Source of the DNA: Streptomyces bottropensis ATCC 25435
Lineage (GTDB): Bacteria; Actinomycetota; Actinomycetes; Streptomycetales; Streptomycetaceae
Direction: 5' to 3'
Assembly (NCBI RefSeq): GCF_000383595.1
Contig: NZ_KB911581.1
Coordinates: forward strand, 4,248,496 to 4,312,495
Length of the DNA stretch: 64,000 nucleotides
Of the stretch, positions 50,801-58,218 are shown piece by piece. Positions within the stretch are counted from its first letter, which is position 1, and the number at the start of each line of letters is the position of its first letter. A program made the position numbers and the translations under genes. The notes beneath the pieces are model-generated. The model had not been told where the DNA came from. It did no database searches and saw only the letters and a program-made list of their open reading frames with translations.

Positions 50801-51419
50801 TGCGGCCGAAGGTGCGCTCCACGAGCGTGAGCAGCGTGCCGACCTGGAGCTGGAGCGGGCCCAGGGCGACGGTGCCGATCTCCGTCTCCTTGATGTCCCC
50901 GTGCAGTCCGGTCGCCGCGACCCCGGACTTGAACGGCACCCGCGTCGAGGACCGCAGCACCATCTCGCCCCGCTCACCGGCCGGGTTGAGCACATCGGCG
51001 GGTGTGATGAACGGTTCCTGTCTGACCAGCTCGGAGATCCGCTCGATCTCGCTGTGCAGCAGCTCGGCGAAGCCCGCCGCCACCTTGTCCAGCTCGCCGA
51101 CGTCGTCCCCGGCGACCAGGTTCTTGAACGACAGGATCCGCACGGGGCGCGACGGCCGCCTGCTGACCGCCAGCATGACGAGCAGGACGGCCAGGACGAG
51201 CGTGACCCACTCCGCCAGGGACCACTTCCCGGACAGGTCGTGGACCACGCCCGTCACGGCGAGCGCGACCAGTGCGGCGGCGATCGGCAGGAAGGCCGCG
51301 TTGGCACTGAGCGCGGCCCTGAGAAGCCGTGCGACGCGCCGTCCCCGGCGCGCTCCCGTCGGTGGCCACGACCACACGACGCGACCGGTCTCCCGGACGA
51401 GATGCTTGAGCGAGGGCAT
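47838..51419 (-). CDS. Very large TPR-repeat membrane protein of unknown function
   Basis: A 1193-residue protein; ATG 51419 is chosen because upstream residues are low-complexity and the sequence PSLKHLVRETG opens the folded part. Two adjacent membrane helices lie at about residues 35-85 (AAFLPIAAALVALAVTGVV; EWVTLVLAVLLVMLAV). A ~200-residue domain follows (FVITPADVL-like region, LVEADGVLRVVASQSGHGGRTWSAQTDI). The rest is repeated helical-hairpin sequence of TPR type (AAYHNLGLVYREQRRI, AWLLLAVNQMFWRGD, ARALAGRAAVFVRQG, ACGWVAFRQGRLDEAVDLLEDAV). It is probably a protein-interaction scaffold facing the cytoplasm. No enzymatic motif was found. Confidence 0.8.
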   Translation of the reverse strand: MPSLKHLVRETGRVVWSWPPTGARRGRRVARLLRAALSANAAFLPIAAALVALAVTGVVHDLSGKWSLAEWVTLVLAVLLVMLAVSRRPSRPVRILSFKNLVAGDDVGELDKVAAGFAELLHSEIERISELVRQEPFITPADVLNPAGERGEMVLRSSTRVPFKSGVAATGLHGDIKETEIGTVALGPLQLQVGTLLTLVERTFGRTLQGSLVEADGVLRVVASQSGHGGRTWSAQTDIASGDVRRASASLARELAHRIELERPGAGESGADVDSFQRLVDGLESYQRFQREGLLHHLDAAEEHFRAALSHSPGYAAAYHNLGLVYREQRRIRTDIGLRASTVVRSAATLMWQKAVALDPALAPARVQLARAALEQAEHPDVDAAKRAELLDQAAQSARSALRQSCGGHPMDGALAAYWLGVALLQQETELGRADAARTAEPMGMPEPGREDGPSPSGQAGRTAARTRADSRVREALRLFHRTERDLVDERARRLVLDGDEAAVRPLTERIAHVVAMRSECWFRLARDADDPPGRRARGRADRCLRTAIRWAPDMAELHALRGRMLQKHNREGALFACLEAIQRDPQNHHVAVRDVGLFAAGSPDAGDTHELATALFTVAAHQHPDDAEAWLLLAVNQMFWRGDGAAARALAGMALALEPCREDVRRIVNAYWPSTDGSGGADRKPLVLRWARAWAHAREAQQHFDEAGLREALSEIESLRGAPGSSEPEVSLAAREIGLLHCALAGLIRPSDRQRRHWAAAVAELTRAVREGLPAGLETPPQWNVELGDAHAALGDSLADAEHRAPAAGPSYRDAVGQYDLVLDRPPKTVCPRYRSGRRGQERLTVLSAEPPDLPTRARALAGRAAVFVRQGRTSEAVRDCRDALKLAPLYAYPRFTLARLYRDHRAQYDLAEQTLLRLIELLPAGEQRDQARLELAVTHRGQAETSQDDERVELLERAREELVDATREASLSADLEARMHEELANVLDLLGRSDDAIVALRSIGGSIRQPGAGRHHEWIAHLIAGREQPWEVEQELLEAQDACAARLTAYRGTDEEVPLRAALVTLTARLAMFYAEQGIRLDEARLLAEGALKSARRVLEPSRMAVCEDACGWVAFRQGRLDEAVDLLEDAVEHSGGHARQWAHLAQALEARDDPEGTEHARDIWQQIAEQFPHSETAEQAHRHLDLLAQG

Positions 51420-51600
51420 GACCACGCGCCCTTCTTCCGGCGCCCACTGTCCGCCACCCCCTCCTCGTTCCAGCGTGCGCCCGGACCACCGGAGCGGCAA
51501 TTCCGGGCCTCGTGGCCAGGGTGGGGGCTCCTACCGCCGACCAGCGGGACCGGGACCGGGTCGTGCCGATTTTCGACGGGGCGAGCCGCTGACACACGAA

Positions 51601-51633
51601 AACCGGGAGGCGCCGCGCGGGCGCCCCCCGGTT
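51601..51633 (-). terminator. Intrinsic terminator of the TerD-like gene
   Basis: A 14-bp stem with one mismatch (AACCGGG.GGCGCC arms, 51601-51614 and 51620-51633) and a 5-nt loop is followed on the minus strand by TTTTCG. It lies 96 bp beyond the stop of the minus-strand gene at 51729, before the next minus-strand gene begins. Confidence 0.75.
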
Positions 51634-51728
51634 CGAGGTCGGTGGCGAGGAGAGCGAAGGGACTTGAATCATTTGGAGTGAATGAGAAGGAAGCCCCTCC
51701 ATGGCCTCGCCGCGGCCAACGCTAGCAC

Positions 51729-53900
51729 TCAGCCCGGGATCAGGTCGCGCAGATTTCCGAGGGTGACGACCCGGGAGTCCGGGTGCAGTCCCTCGGGCCG
51801 TTCGAGGCCGAGGTAGGTCACGGGCTCCTGCGGGACCGACCGGCCGTCCCACAGGTCCATCACCGTGTCACCGTCGGACATCAGGTCGATCAGGTAGCCC
51901 ACCGTCAGCTGCTCGCGCTCCACGACGGCACGCACCACCTTGGACACCGACACCTGGTTCTCCTCGACCCTGTTGGCCTCCGAGATGCCCTTCAGATACA
52001 GGTGCAGCCACTTCGCGCCCCAGCGGCCGTCGTCCCCGCGCCGGAACACCAGCGGCAGCGCCACCCGGCCGACTCCGCGCAGCTCCGACTTCATCCGCAC
52101 CGTGCGCGGCTCGAAGGGCCGGCCCTTCTGCTCGCCGTCCCGCAGCATGAACCCGAAGAACGACTCCTCGACCTCCTCGAAGCCCTCGCCCGCGTAGATG
52201 TCGACCTGCGGCACGACGTAGGCGGCCCGGACCCGGTCCAGGGACAGGTTGATGAACTCCGAGGCCCCCTCGGGCGCCTCGGTGACATCACCCGAGTGCT
52301 CGCCCCCGACGGCCGTGAGGGAGGTGTAGGACAGCCACTCGTCCACGTCGTAGTCGGACCGGAGAAGCAGCGCCGACAGGTCGTAGTCGGTCCGCCGCTC
52401 GGTCTCCTTCCAGTACACGAAGAACCGCAGCAGCTCGCCCTCGACCGCCGAGACCGACCCCCGGGGCAGCACCCCGAGCCCGGCGGAGGTCGCCCGGCCG
52501 CTGAGCGGGAGCGCCACGTCGAGGATGTCGGGGTCGACCAGCAGCCGGCCGGGCGCCGGGAGGCGGCGGCGTATCTCGGCGTCGAGGGCGGCGATGAGCC
52601 GGTCGCGGTCGGCGGCCGGTACGGGGGGCCGCCGGTCCGGGGTCACCCAGGCGCGACCCCGGCGGTTGACGAAGATGCGCGGCTTCTCGCTCTCCCGCTC
52701 CCGGTTGTGGAAGTGCTCGCGCACCGACAGCACCACCCGGCCGGAGACCGCGGGCGCGCCCCGCACGGCGGCGGCCACCACCGCGTCCCGCTCCGTCTGG
52801 TCGGCGGCAGCGCGCAGCAGCAGGTCCAGGGCGCGGAACAGCCTGCCGGGCGCGGACTCCAGCAGCTTCACCGCGCCGGGCACGTCACCCGCGCCGAGCA
52901 GCTGCTCGGCGCGGCTGCCGAAGGACCGCGCCTCCTTCTCGCCCCGCGCGACGGCGAACACGTCGGCGGCGTGCGGCCAGCGCGGGTACTCGTGCGGGTG
53001 GAGGCGCTCACCGAGCCGCTTGAACGGCTCGCGGTGCGCGTGCACATCGGCGAGCTTGGCGGGGTGCGCCGTAACCACGGCGTCCAGGCCCGCGAGCAGG
53101 GCCCGGCGCGCCGGACGCGCCAGGGCCCGGAACCGGGTCGGCTCCTGCAGCGTCACATCGCCGCCCGACAACGCGCAGGCCAGCCGCAGCACGTCGGTGA
53201 CGGTGTCCAGGAGGAGGTCCGCGCCGACGCCGAGTCGTGCCTCGTTGACGACCGCCCGGTTCTCCCGCACCGGGATCCGCTCCGGCTGGGGGCCGAGCGC
53301 GCACCGCCCGGCGAGCAGCGCGAGGTCACCCAGGTGCTCCTCGCCCAGCGGGGTGGTGCTGCCCGCGAGGGCCAGGTACAGGTCGGTGAGCTCGGCGTCC
53401 AGGTCGCGACCGGCGTGCAGGACGGTCACCCGGTCGCCGGCGGCGGCGATCAGCTCGTCCTGGGCCGCCAGCATCTCCTCGTAGGTGTGCTGGTAGCGGC
53501 CGTACGTGGGCAGGCTCAGCAGGTCCAGCACCCCGTTCGCCAGCTGCGTCAGCACACCCTCGCGGGACTTCTCGTCGCCGAGGGCCCGCACCACGCACCG
53601 CGTCCAGAACTCCTCGGTGTCCGGCACGTTCGCCGGGAAGTCGATGAAGTAGGAGTTGTGGCGGACGTGGTCGCCCACCATCTCGCGCACGGTGCGCAGC
53701 GTCCGCCGGGCGGTGTGCAGCACGGCGGCCCCGGACAGCCCCGACAGCCGCTCCAGCAGCTCGGCCGAGAGCTTGAAGCCCACGTTCATGAGGACGGCGT
53801 CGAACTGCCGCGCGGCCGCGGCGCCGTCGCCGGCTGACCCCTCGGGGGCGGGAACGCGGTGGGTGTGCCGGATGACCAGCGATGCGAGGCTCTGCGTCAT
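51729..53900 (-). CDS. Large protein with C-terminal TerD-like domain
   Basis: A 723-residue protein; ATG 53900 (MTQSLASLVIRHTHRVPAP) is preferred to an upstream GTG although neither has a good ribosome site. The N-terminal ~350 residues are helical with a characteristic HNSYFIDFPANVPDTEEFWTRCVV. This is distantly like the MXAN_6230/SCO0854 family but lacks its RING cysteines. The C-terminal ~170 residues resemble the TerD calcium-binding/stress fold (FINLSLDRVRAAYVVPQVDIYAGEGFEEVEESFFGFM). Such proteins occur in tellurite-resistance-like stress systems; no other Ter gene is nearby. The assignment is moderate. Confidence 0.7.
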   Translation of the reverse strand: MTQSLASLVIRHTHRVPAPEGSAGDGAAAARQFDAVLMNVGFKLSAELLERLSGLSGAAVLHTARRTLRTVREMVGDHVRHNSYFIDFPANVPDTEEFWTRCVVRALGDEKSREGVLTQLANGVLDLLSLPTYGRYQHTYEEMLAAQDELIAAAGDRVTVLHAGRDLDAELTDLYLALAGSTTPLGEEHLGDLALLAGRCALGPQPERIPVRENRAVVNEARLGVGADLLLDTVTDVLRLACALSGGDVTLQEPTRFRALARPARRALLAGLDAVVTAHPAKLADVHAHREPFKRLGERLHPHEYPRWPHAADVFAVARGEKEARSFGSRAEQLLGAGDVPGAVKLLESAPGRLFRALDLLLRAAADQTERDAVVAAAVRGAPAVSGRVVLSVREHFHNRERESEKPRIFVNRRGRAWVTPDRRPPVPAADRDRLIAALDAEIRRRLPAPGRLLVDPDILDVALPLSGRATSAGLGVLPRGSVSAVEGELLRFFVYWKETERRTDYDLSALLLRSDYDVDEWLSYTSLTAVGGEHSGDVTEAPEGASEFINLSLDRVRAAYVVPQVDIYAGEGFEEVEESFFGFMLRDGEQKGRPFEPRTVRMKSELRGVGRVALPLVFRRGDDGRWGAKWLHLYLKGISEANRVEENQVSVSKVVRAVVEREQLTVGYLIDLMSDGDTVMDLWDGRSVPQEPVTYLGLERPEGLHPDSRVVTLGNLRDLIPG

Positions 53901-53976
53901 TGCGGGATGATCGCAGAGGTGTGCGAGGCGGCGCACGGGGGTTTCGCCGTGCGGCGCCCGGCCCGAACGTGTCCCG

Positions 53977-54594
53977 TCACACCTCGGCGGCCGCCCGCAG
54001 CCTGTCCCGGGCGTGTGCGAGGAACCCGTCGAGGGCGAACTCGAAGGCGGCGTCCGCGCGACCGTCGCCCACCGCGTCCAGGGCCCGGGCCAGGCGCGGA
54101 GCGGTCGACTCGTCGGTGATCTCCCACATGGCCACGGGTGCGGCGAGGTCCATCGCCGAGCCCAGGACGACGTTCTCCAGCGCGACCAGCACCGGCATCA
54201 CGTCCGGGAGGGGGAATCCCGCGTCGAGGAGCAGGGTGACGGCGCGCTCGTACTGTTCGAGGACGTGGGGGGCGCGTACCGGTGAGGTCATCAGCAGCGG
54301 GATGGCCCGGGGATGGGCCGCGAAGGCGGCGCGGTAGGAGCGGGCCCACGCCTCCAGGGCCTCGTCCCAGGGCCGGAGGTCGAGGGCGGAGGCGTCGATG
54401 CCCTCCGTGACCCGCTCGCGCAGCAGCTCCACGATGCCGTCCCGGCCGTCCACGTGGTGGTACACCGATCCGGTCTGCACCCCGAGCCGCCGTGCGATCT
54501 GCGGCACGCTGAACTCGCCCTGGGCGTCTAGGAGCTCCAGCGCGGTGGTGGTGATGCGCTCCCTGTCGAGCAGGGGTGTGCGCGGCCGTCCCAT
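53977..54594 (-). CDS. TetR-family regulator divergent from the APC permease
   Basis: A 205-residue repressor. The helix-turn-helix is FSVPQIARRLGVQTGSVYHHVDGRDGIVELL; the C-terminal half is a TetR_C-type ligand domain (HPRAIPLLMTSPVRAPHVLEQYERAVTLLL). ATG 54594 follows a modest ribosome site. A near-perfect 10-1-10 dyad lies in the spacer to the divergent permease-amidohydrolase operon, which is therefore its likely target. The inducer may be the compound transported and hydrolysed by that pair. Confidence 0.88.
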   Translation of the reverse strand: MGRPRTPLLDRERITTTALELLDAQGEFSVPQIARRLGVQTGSVYHHVDGRDGIVELLRERVTEGIDASALDLRPWDEALEAWARSYRAAFAAHPRAIPLLMTSPVRAPHVLEQYERAVTLLLDAGFPLPDVMPVLVALENVVLGSAMDLAAPVAMWEITDESTAPRLARALDAVGDGRADAAFEFALDGFLAHARDRLRAAAEV

Positions 54595-54649
54595 GATGTC
54601 CGTCCCCTCCGGGGTCTTCCCAGCAGTCCGGGTGAAGGCTACATTGCGG

Positions 54650-54670
54650 AAACCGAAAGCCTTTAGGTTT
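54650..54670. promoter_or_regulatory. Operator for the TetR regulator
   Basis: AAACCGAAAG-C-CTTTAGGTTT is an inverted repeat with 10-bp arms, one mismatched pair and a single central base. It lies 56 bp before the regulator gene and 67 bp before the permease gene, a typical site for a TetR dimer pair controlling divergent promoters. Confidence 0.7.
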
Positions 54671-54736
54671 GCGGCACCAGGTCATCCCGCACTGCTCGCC
54701 ACCCCGTCCCCGCCCGCAGCAGAAGGGCTATCCCTC

Positions 54737-56239
54737 ATGACTGTCACTCCCGACGCGACCGCCGCCGACCCGGCCAAGAGCGCGGCCTCCCCGGCCAAGA
54801 GCGCGGCCTCCGCGGCACCGTCCCTGCGCTCCGGCTCGCTCGGCACCTCCGACATCGCCTTCTTCGTCGTCTCGGCCGCCGCCCCGCTCACGGTGATGGC
54901 CGGTGTCGCCCCGCTCGCCATCCTGATGGGCGGCATCGGCGCTCCCGTCGGCTATCTCCTCGCCGGTCTCACGCTCGCCGTGTTCGCCGTCGGGTTCACC
55001 ACGATGAGCCGCCACGTCCGCAGCGCCGGCGCCTTCTACGCGTACATCACCCGCGGTCTCGGCCGCCGGGCCGGCATCGGTGCCGCGCTCCTCGCGCTCA
55101 TCGGCTACAACAGCATGGAGATCGGCGTCTACGGTCTCCTCGGCACCGCCACCCGGGACACCGCCGACGCCCTGCTCGGCACGCGCATCCCGTGGCTCCC
55201 CGTCTCCCTGGCCGGCCTGCTGCTCATCTGCTGGGCCGGTTACCGCTCCATCGACTTCGGCGCCAAACTCCTCGGCGTCCTGCTCGTCGCCGAGACGGGC
55301 ATCCTCGTGCTGCTCGCCGGGGGAGTGCTGATCAAGGGCGGCGCCGACGGCCTCTCCGTCGCCTCCTTCGCCCCGGACAACGTCATGGTCTCCGGCATGG
55401 TGGCGGTCCTGGCCTTCGCGTTCGCCGCCTTCACCGGCTTCGAGTCCACCGTCATCTACCGCCGCGAGGCCCGCGACCCGGCCCGCACGGTGCCCCGCGC
55501 CACCTACCTCGCCATCGGCTTCCTCGGCCTGTTCTACGCCTTCATCGTGTGGACCGTGGTCCAGGCCTTCGGCGACGCCCAGGTCGTCGCGGCGGCCGGC
55601 GCCAACCCGACGGCCCTGTTCTTCTCCGCCATCACGACCTATGTCGGCCCCTGGGCGGCCGACCTGATGCGCGTCCTCATCGTCACCAGCGTCCTCGCCT
55701 CCCTGCTCGCCTTCCACAACGCCATCAACCGCTACGGCCTCGCCCTCGCCGAGGAGGGGATCCTCCCCAAGGCCCTGGCCCGCGTCCAACCGCGCCACCG
55801 CTCCCCGTACGTCGCGGGCATCGCCCAGACCGTGCTCGGCGCGATCGTCGTCCTGGCCTTCGCCGTGGCCGACGCCGACCCGTACACGCAGCTGCTCCTG
55901 TGGGTGAACACCCCCGGCATGCTCGCCCTGATGCTGCTGCAACTGCTCGCCGCGCTCGCCGTGCCCTTCTACTTCCGGCGGATCACCCACACCGAGGGCG
56001 TGCTGCGCACGGTCGTCGCCCCCGTGGTCGCGGCGGTGCTTCTGGCCGGAGCCATCACCCTGGTCGTCAGCCATCTCGACCAGTTCACCGGCGCCTCCAC
56101 CACGGTCAACACCTTCCTGGCGGCCCTCGTCCCGACGGTCCTCGTCATCGGCCTCGTCCTTGCCGCGTGGCTGCGTCGGGCCCGGCCCGAGGTCTACGCG
56201 AACTTCGCCGCCGAACCCCCGGCAGCAGCCGACGACTGA
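54737..56239 (+). CDS. APC-superfamily amino-acid/amine permease
   Basis: A 500-residue, ~12-helix secondary transporter. The N-terminal part has FFVVSAAAPLTVMAGVAPLAI and the helix-1/6 region GFESTVIYRREARDPARTVPRATY, typical of the amino-acid/polyamine/organocation superfamily. ATG 54737 has AGAAGGG upstream. It precedes an amidohydrolase by 51 bp and is divergent from a TetR gene. This suggests uptake of an amide or amine that is then hydrolysed. The substrate cannot be named. Confidence 0.9.
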   Translation: MTVTPDATAADPAKSAASPAKSAASAAPSLRSGSLGTSDIAFFVVSAAAPLTVMAGVAPLAILMGGIGAPVGYLLAGLTLAVFAVGFTTMSRHVRSAGAFYAYITRGLGRRAGIGAALLALIGYNSMEIGVYGLLGTATRDTADALLGTRIPWLPVSLAGLLLICWAGYRSIDFGAKLLGVLLVAETGILVLLAGGVLIKGGADGLSVASFAPDNVMVSGMVAVLAFAFAAFTGFESTVIYRREARDPARTVPRATYLAIGFLGLFYAFIVWTVVQAFGDAQVVAAAGANPTALFFSAITTYVGPWAADLMRVLIVTSVLASLLAFHNAINRYGLALAEEGILPKALARVQPRHRSPYVAGIAQTVLGAIVVLAFAVADADPYTQLLLWVNTPGMLALMLLQLLAALAVPFYFRRITHTEGVLRTVVAPVVAAVLLAGAITLVVSHLDQFTGASTTVNTFLAALVPTVLVIGLVLAAWLRRARPEVYANFAAEPPAAADD

Positions 56240-56290
56240 CCCCGCACCAGCCGACCGCAGCCGCCCCTCACCACCGGAGGAGATCTCTCC

Positions 56291-57862
56291 ATGCCCACCG
56301 CCGACCTCGTCATCACCGGCGCCCACGTCCGCACCCTCGACCCACGGCGGCCGTACGCCACGGCGGTGGCCGTGCGCGACGGCCTGATCGTCGCCGTCGG
56401 CGAGGAGGCGGACGTGCGGGACTGGCGCGGACCGGGAACCGAGGCCGTGGACCTGGGCGGCGGCCGGCTGCTGCCGGGCCTGGTGGACAGCCACAGCCAC
56501 CCCGTGTGGGGCCTGGACCTGGCCACCGGCATCGACCTCGCCGCCGTGACCGACCTCGACGGACTGCGCGCCGCGCTCGCCGCGGGGGACCGCGTCGACG
56601 GCTGGGTCGTCGGCTACGGCCTGGACCACAACGTCTTCGGCGGCCGGACCGTCGACCGCGCCCTCGTCGAGGACGTCCTGGACGGCGCCCCCGCGTTCCT
56701 GCGCCTGTACGACGGCCACTCGGCCCTCGTCAGCGAGGCGGCCCTCAAGGCCGCCGGCATCACCGGACCGCGCGTCTTCACGCAGCGCTCGCACATCGCC
56801 GTCGACGCCGACGGACGGCTCACCGGCCACCTCGTCGAGCACGCCGCGATGGAACTCGTCCAGCTCGTCATGCCCCGGCCCTCGTACGCCGAACGACGCA
56901 CCCGGCTGGCCGAGTTGCTCGGCGCGATGGCCGCCACCGGGCTCACCGGCGCCCATGTGATGGACCTCGGCGACCTCGACCTGGTGGGCGCGGTCGCCGA
57001 GGAGTCGGTACTGCCGCTCCGGCTGCGCTTCGCACCCTGGTGCATGCCCGGCGCCGACGCGGACGACCTCGCGGAACTCGTCGCGCTCCAGGGCAGGGGC
57101 GGCCGGCACTGGCGGGTCGGCGGCGCGAAGTTCTTCATGGACGGCACCGTGGAGGGCGGCACCGCCTGGCTGGACCACCCCGACTGCCACGGCCAGGGCA
57201 CCGACGCGTTCTGGCCCGACCCCGCCGCCTACAGCGACGCGCTACGGCACCTGCACCGCGCGGGGGTGCGTACGGCGACCCACGCGATCGGCGACGCCGC
57301 CGTGCGGCACGTCCTCGACACCGTCGCCTCGCTGGGGCCCGGCGGGCGGCTCGCGCACCGGGTGGAGCACATCGAGTCGGTGCCGGACGAACTGGTGGCG
57401 CGGTTCGCGGAGGTGGGGGTCATCGCCTCCATGCAGCCCCCGCACACCGACTACACCCGGGCCGACCTGTCCGACGAGTGGTCGTTGCGGCTCGGCGCGG
57501 AGCGTGCCGTACGGGCCTGGCGGCTGCGCGATCTGCGGGACGCCGGCGCGGTCGTCGCCCTCGGGTCGGACTGGCCCATCGCCCACTTCGACGCGCGTGC
57601 CGTACTGGCCACGGCCCGCGAGCCGCGGGGCGCGGCGTCCTGTGGGGCGGGGCTCACCGGGATACAGGCGTTGGAGGGTTGCACGAGTCACGCGGCGCTG
57701 GCCGCGGGGGAGGCGGAGGTCTCGGGCCGTATCGCGGTGGGCTTCCGGGCCGACCTCACCGCGCTGGGAGTCGACCCCGTCGAAGCACCGGCCGACGAGG
57801 TCGCCGAGGCGCCGGTGCGGTTGACTGTGACGGGCGGTCATGTGGTGCACCGGGGGCTCTGA
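56291..57862 (+). CDS. Amidohydrolase (YtcJ/TIM-barrel, D-hydantoinase-like superfamily)
   Basis: A 523-residue metal-dependent hydrolase with a strong GGAGGAG ribosome site. The first metal motif is LLPGLVDSHSHPVWG. A central barrel follows with the AKFFMDGTVEGGTAWLDHP block typical of YtcJ-like enzymes, ATHAIGDAAV, HRVEHIES, and the late catalytic ALGSDWP. These match the amidohydrolase-3 family. Members hydrolyse amides, imides or exocyclic amines and have varied substrates. It is co-transcribed with the APC permease under the TetR operator, so it probably degrades the imported compound. Confidence 0.88.
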   Translation: MPTADLVITGAHVRTLDPRRPYATAVAVRDGLIVAVGEEADVRDWRGPGTEAVDLGGGRLLPGLVDSHSHPVWGLDLATGIDLAAVTDLDGLRAALAAGDRVDGWVVGYGLDHNVFGGRTVDRALVEDVLDGAPAFLRLYDGHSALVSEAALKAAGITGPRVFTQRSHIAVDADGRLTGHLVEHAAMELVQLVMPRPSYAERRTRLAELLGAMAATGLTGAHVMDLGDLDLVGAVAEESVLPLRLRFAPWCMPGADADDLAELVALQGRGGRHWRVGGAKFFMDGTVEGGTAWLDHPDCHGQGTDAFWPDPAAYSDALRHLHRAGVRTATHAIGDAAVRHVLDTVASLGPGGRLAHRVEHIESVPDELVARFAEVGVIASMQPPHTDYTRADLSDEWSLRLGAERAVRAWRLRDLRDAGAVVALGSDWPIAHFDARAVLATAREPRGAASCGAGLTGIQALEGCTSHAALAAGEAEVSGRIAVGFRADLTALGVDPVEAPADEVAEAPVRLTVTGGHVVHRGL

Positions 57863-57889
57863 GCGAGGGGGGCGGGCGGGGCGGGGGTG

Positions 57890-58140
57890 GGTTCGGTCGT
57901 CGGTCGGGTGCGGGTCCGGTGGGGCTTCTCGCGCAGCTCCCCGCGCCCCTGCAAGCCAAAGGCCCTGCAAGCCAATGGCCCTGCGGGCCTGAAGGCCGGC
58001 CTGCGGGCATGAAAGCCCAGGCCCTTCGGGCCCGAGGACGATGGCCCTTCGGGCCCGAAAGGCACGGGGCGCAGCCCCTGCTTCTCAGGGGCGCGGGGAC
58101 CTGCGCGACCAGCCCCACCGGACCGCACCCGAACGTACAA
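57890..58140. repeat. Streptomyces-type intergenic repeat in large inverted arrangement
   Basis: In the 356-bp spacer between the amidohydrolase and convergent paaK, a ~36-bp GC-rich unit (CCGGTGGGGCTTCTCGCGCA...) at 57916-57951 is present inverted at 58086-58121, and flanking bases extend the similarity. The DNA between is filled with small dyads around GGCCCTTCGGGCC. The unit is the common GCGCGGGGA-type repeat of Streptomyces intergenic DNA. The RNA could fold into one long hairpin, which may serve as a bidirectional terminator. Confidence 0.75.
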
Positions 58141-58218
58141 CCCGGCCGCCCCTCACCCCGGCGGGGACGGGGCCGCCCCTCACCCCGGCGGGACGGGGCC
58201 GCCCCCGGCCCGGAGCCG

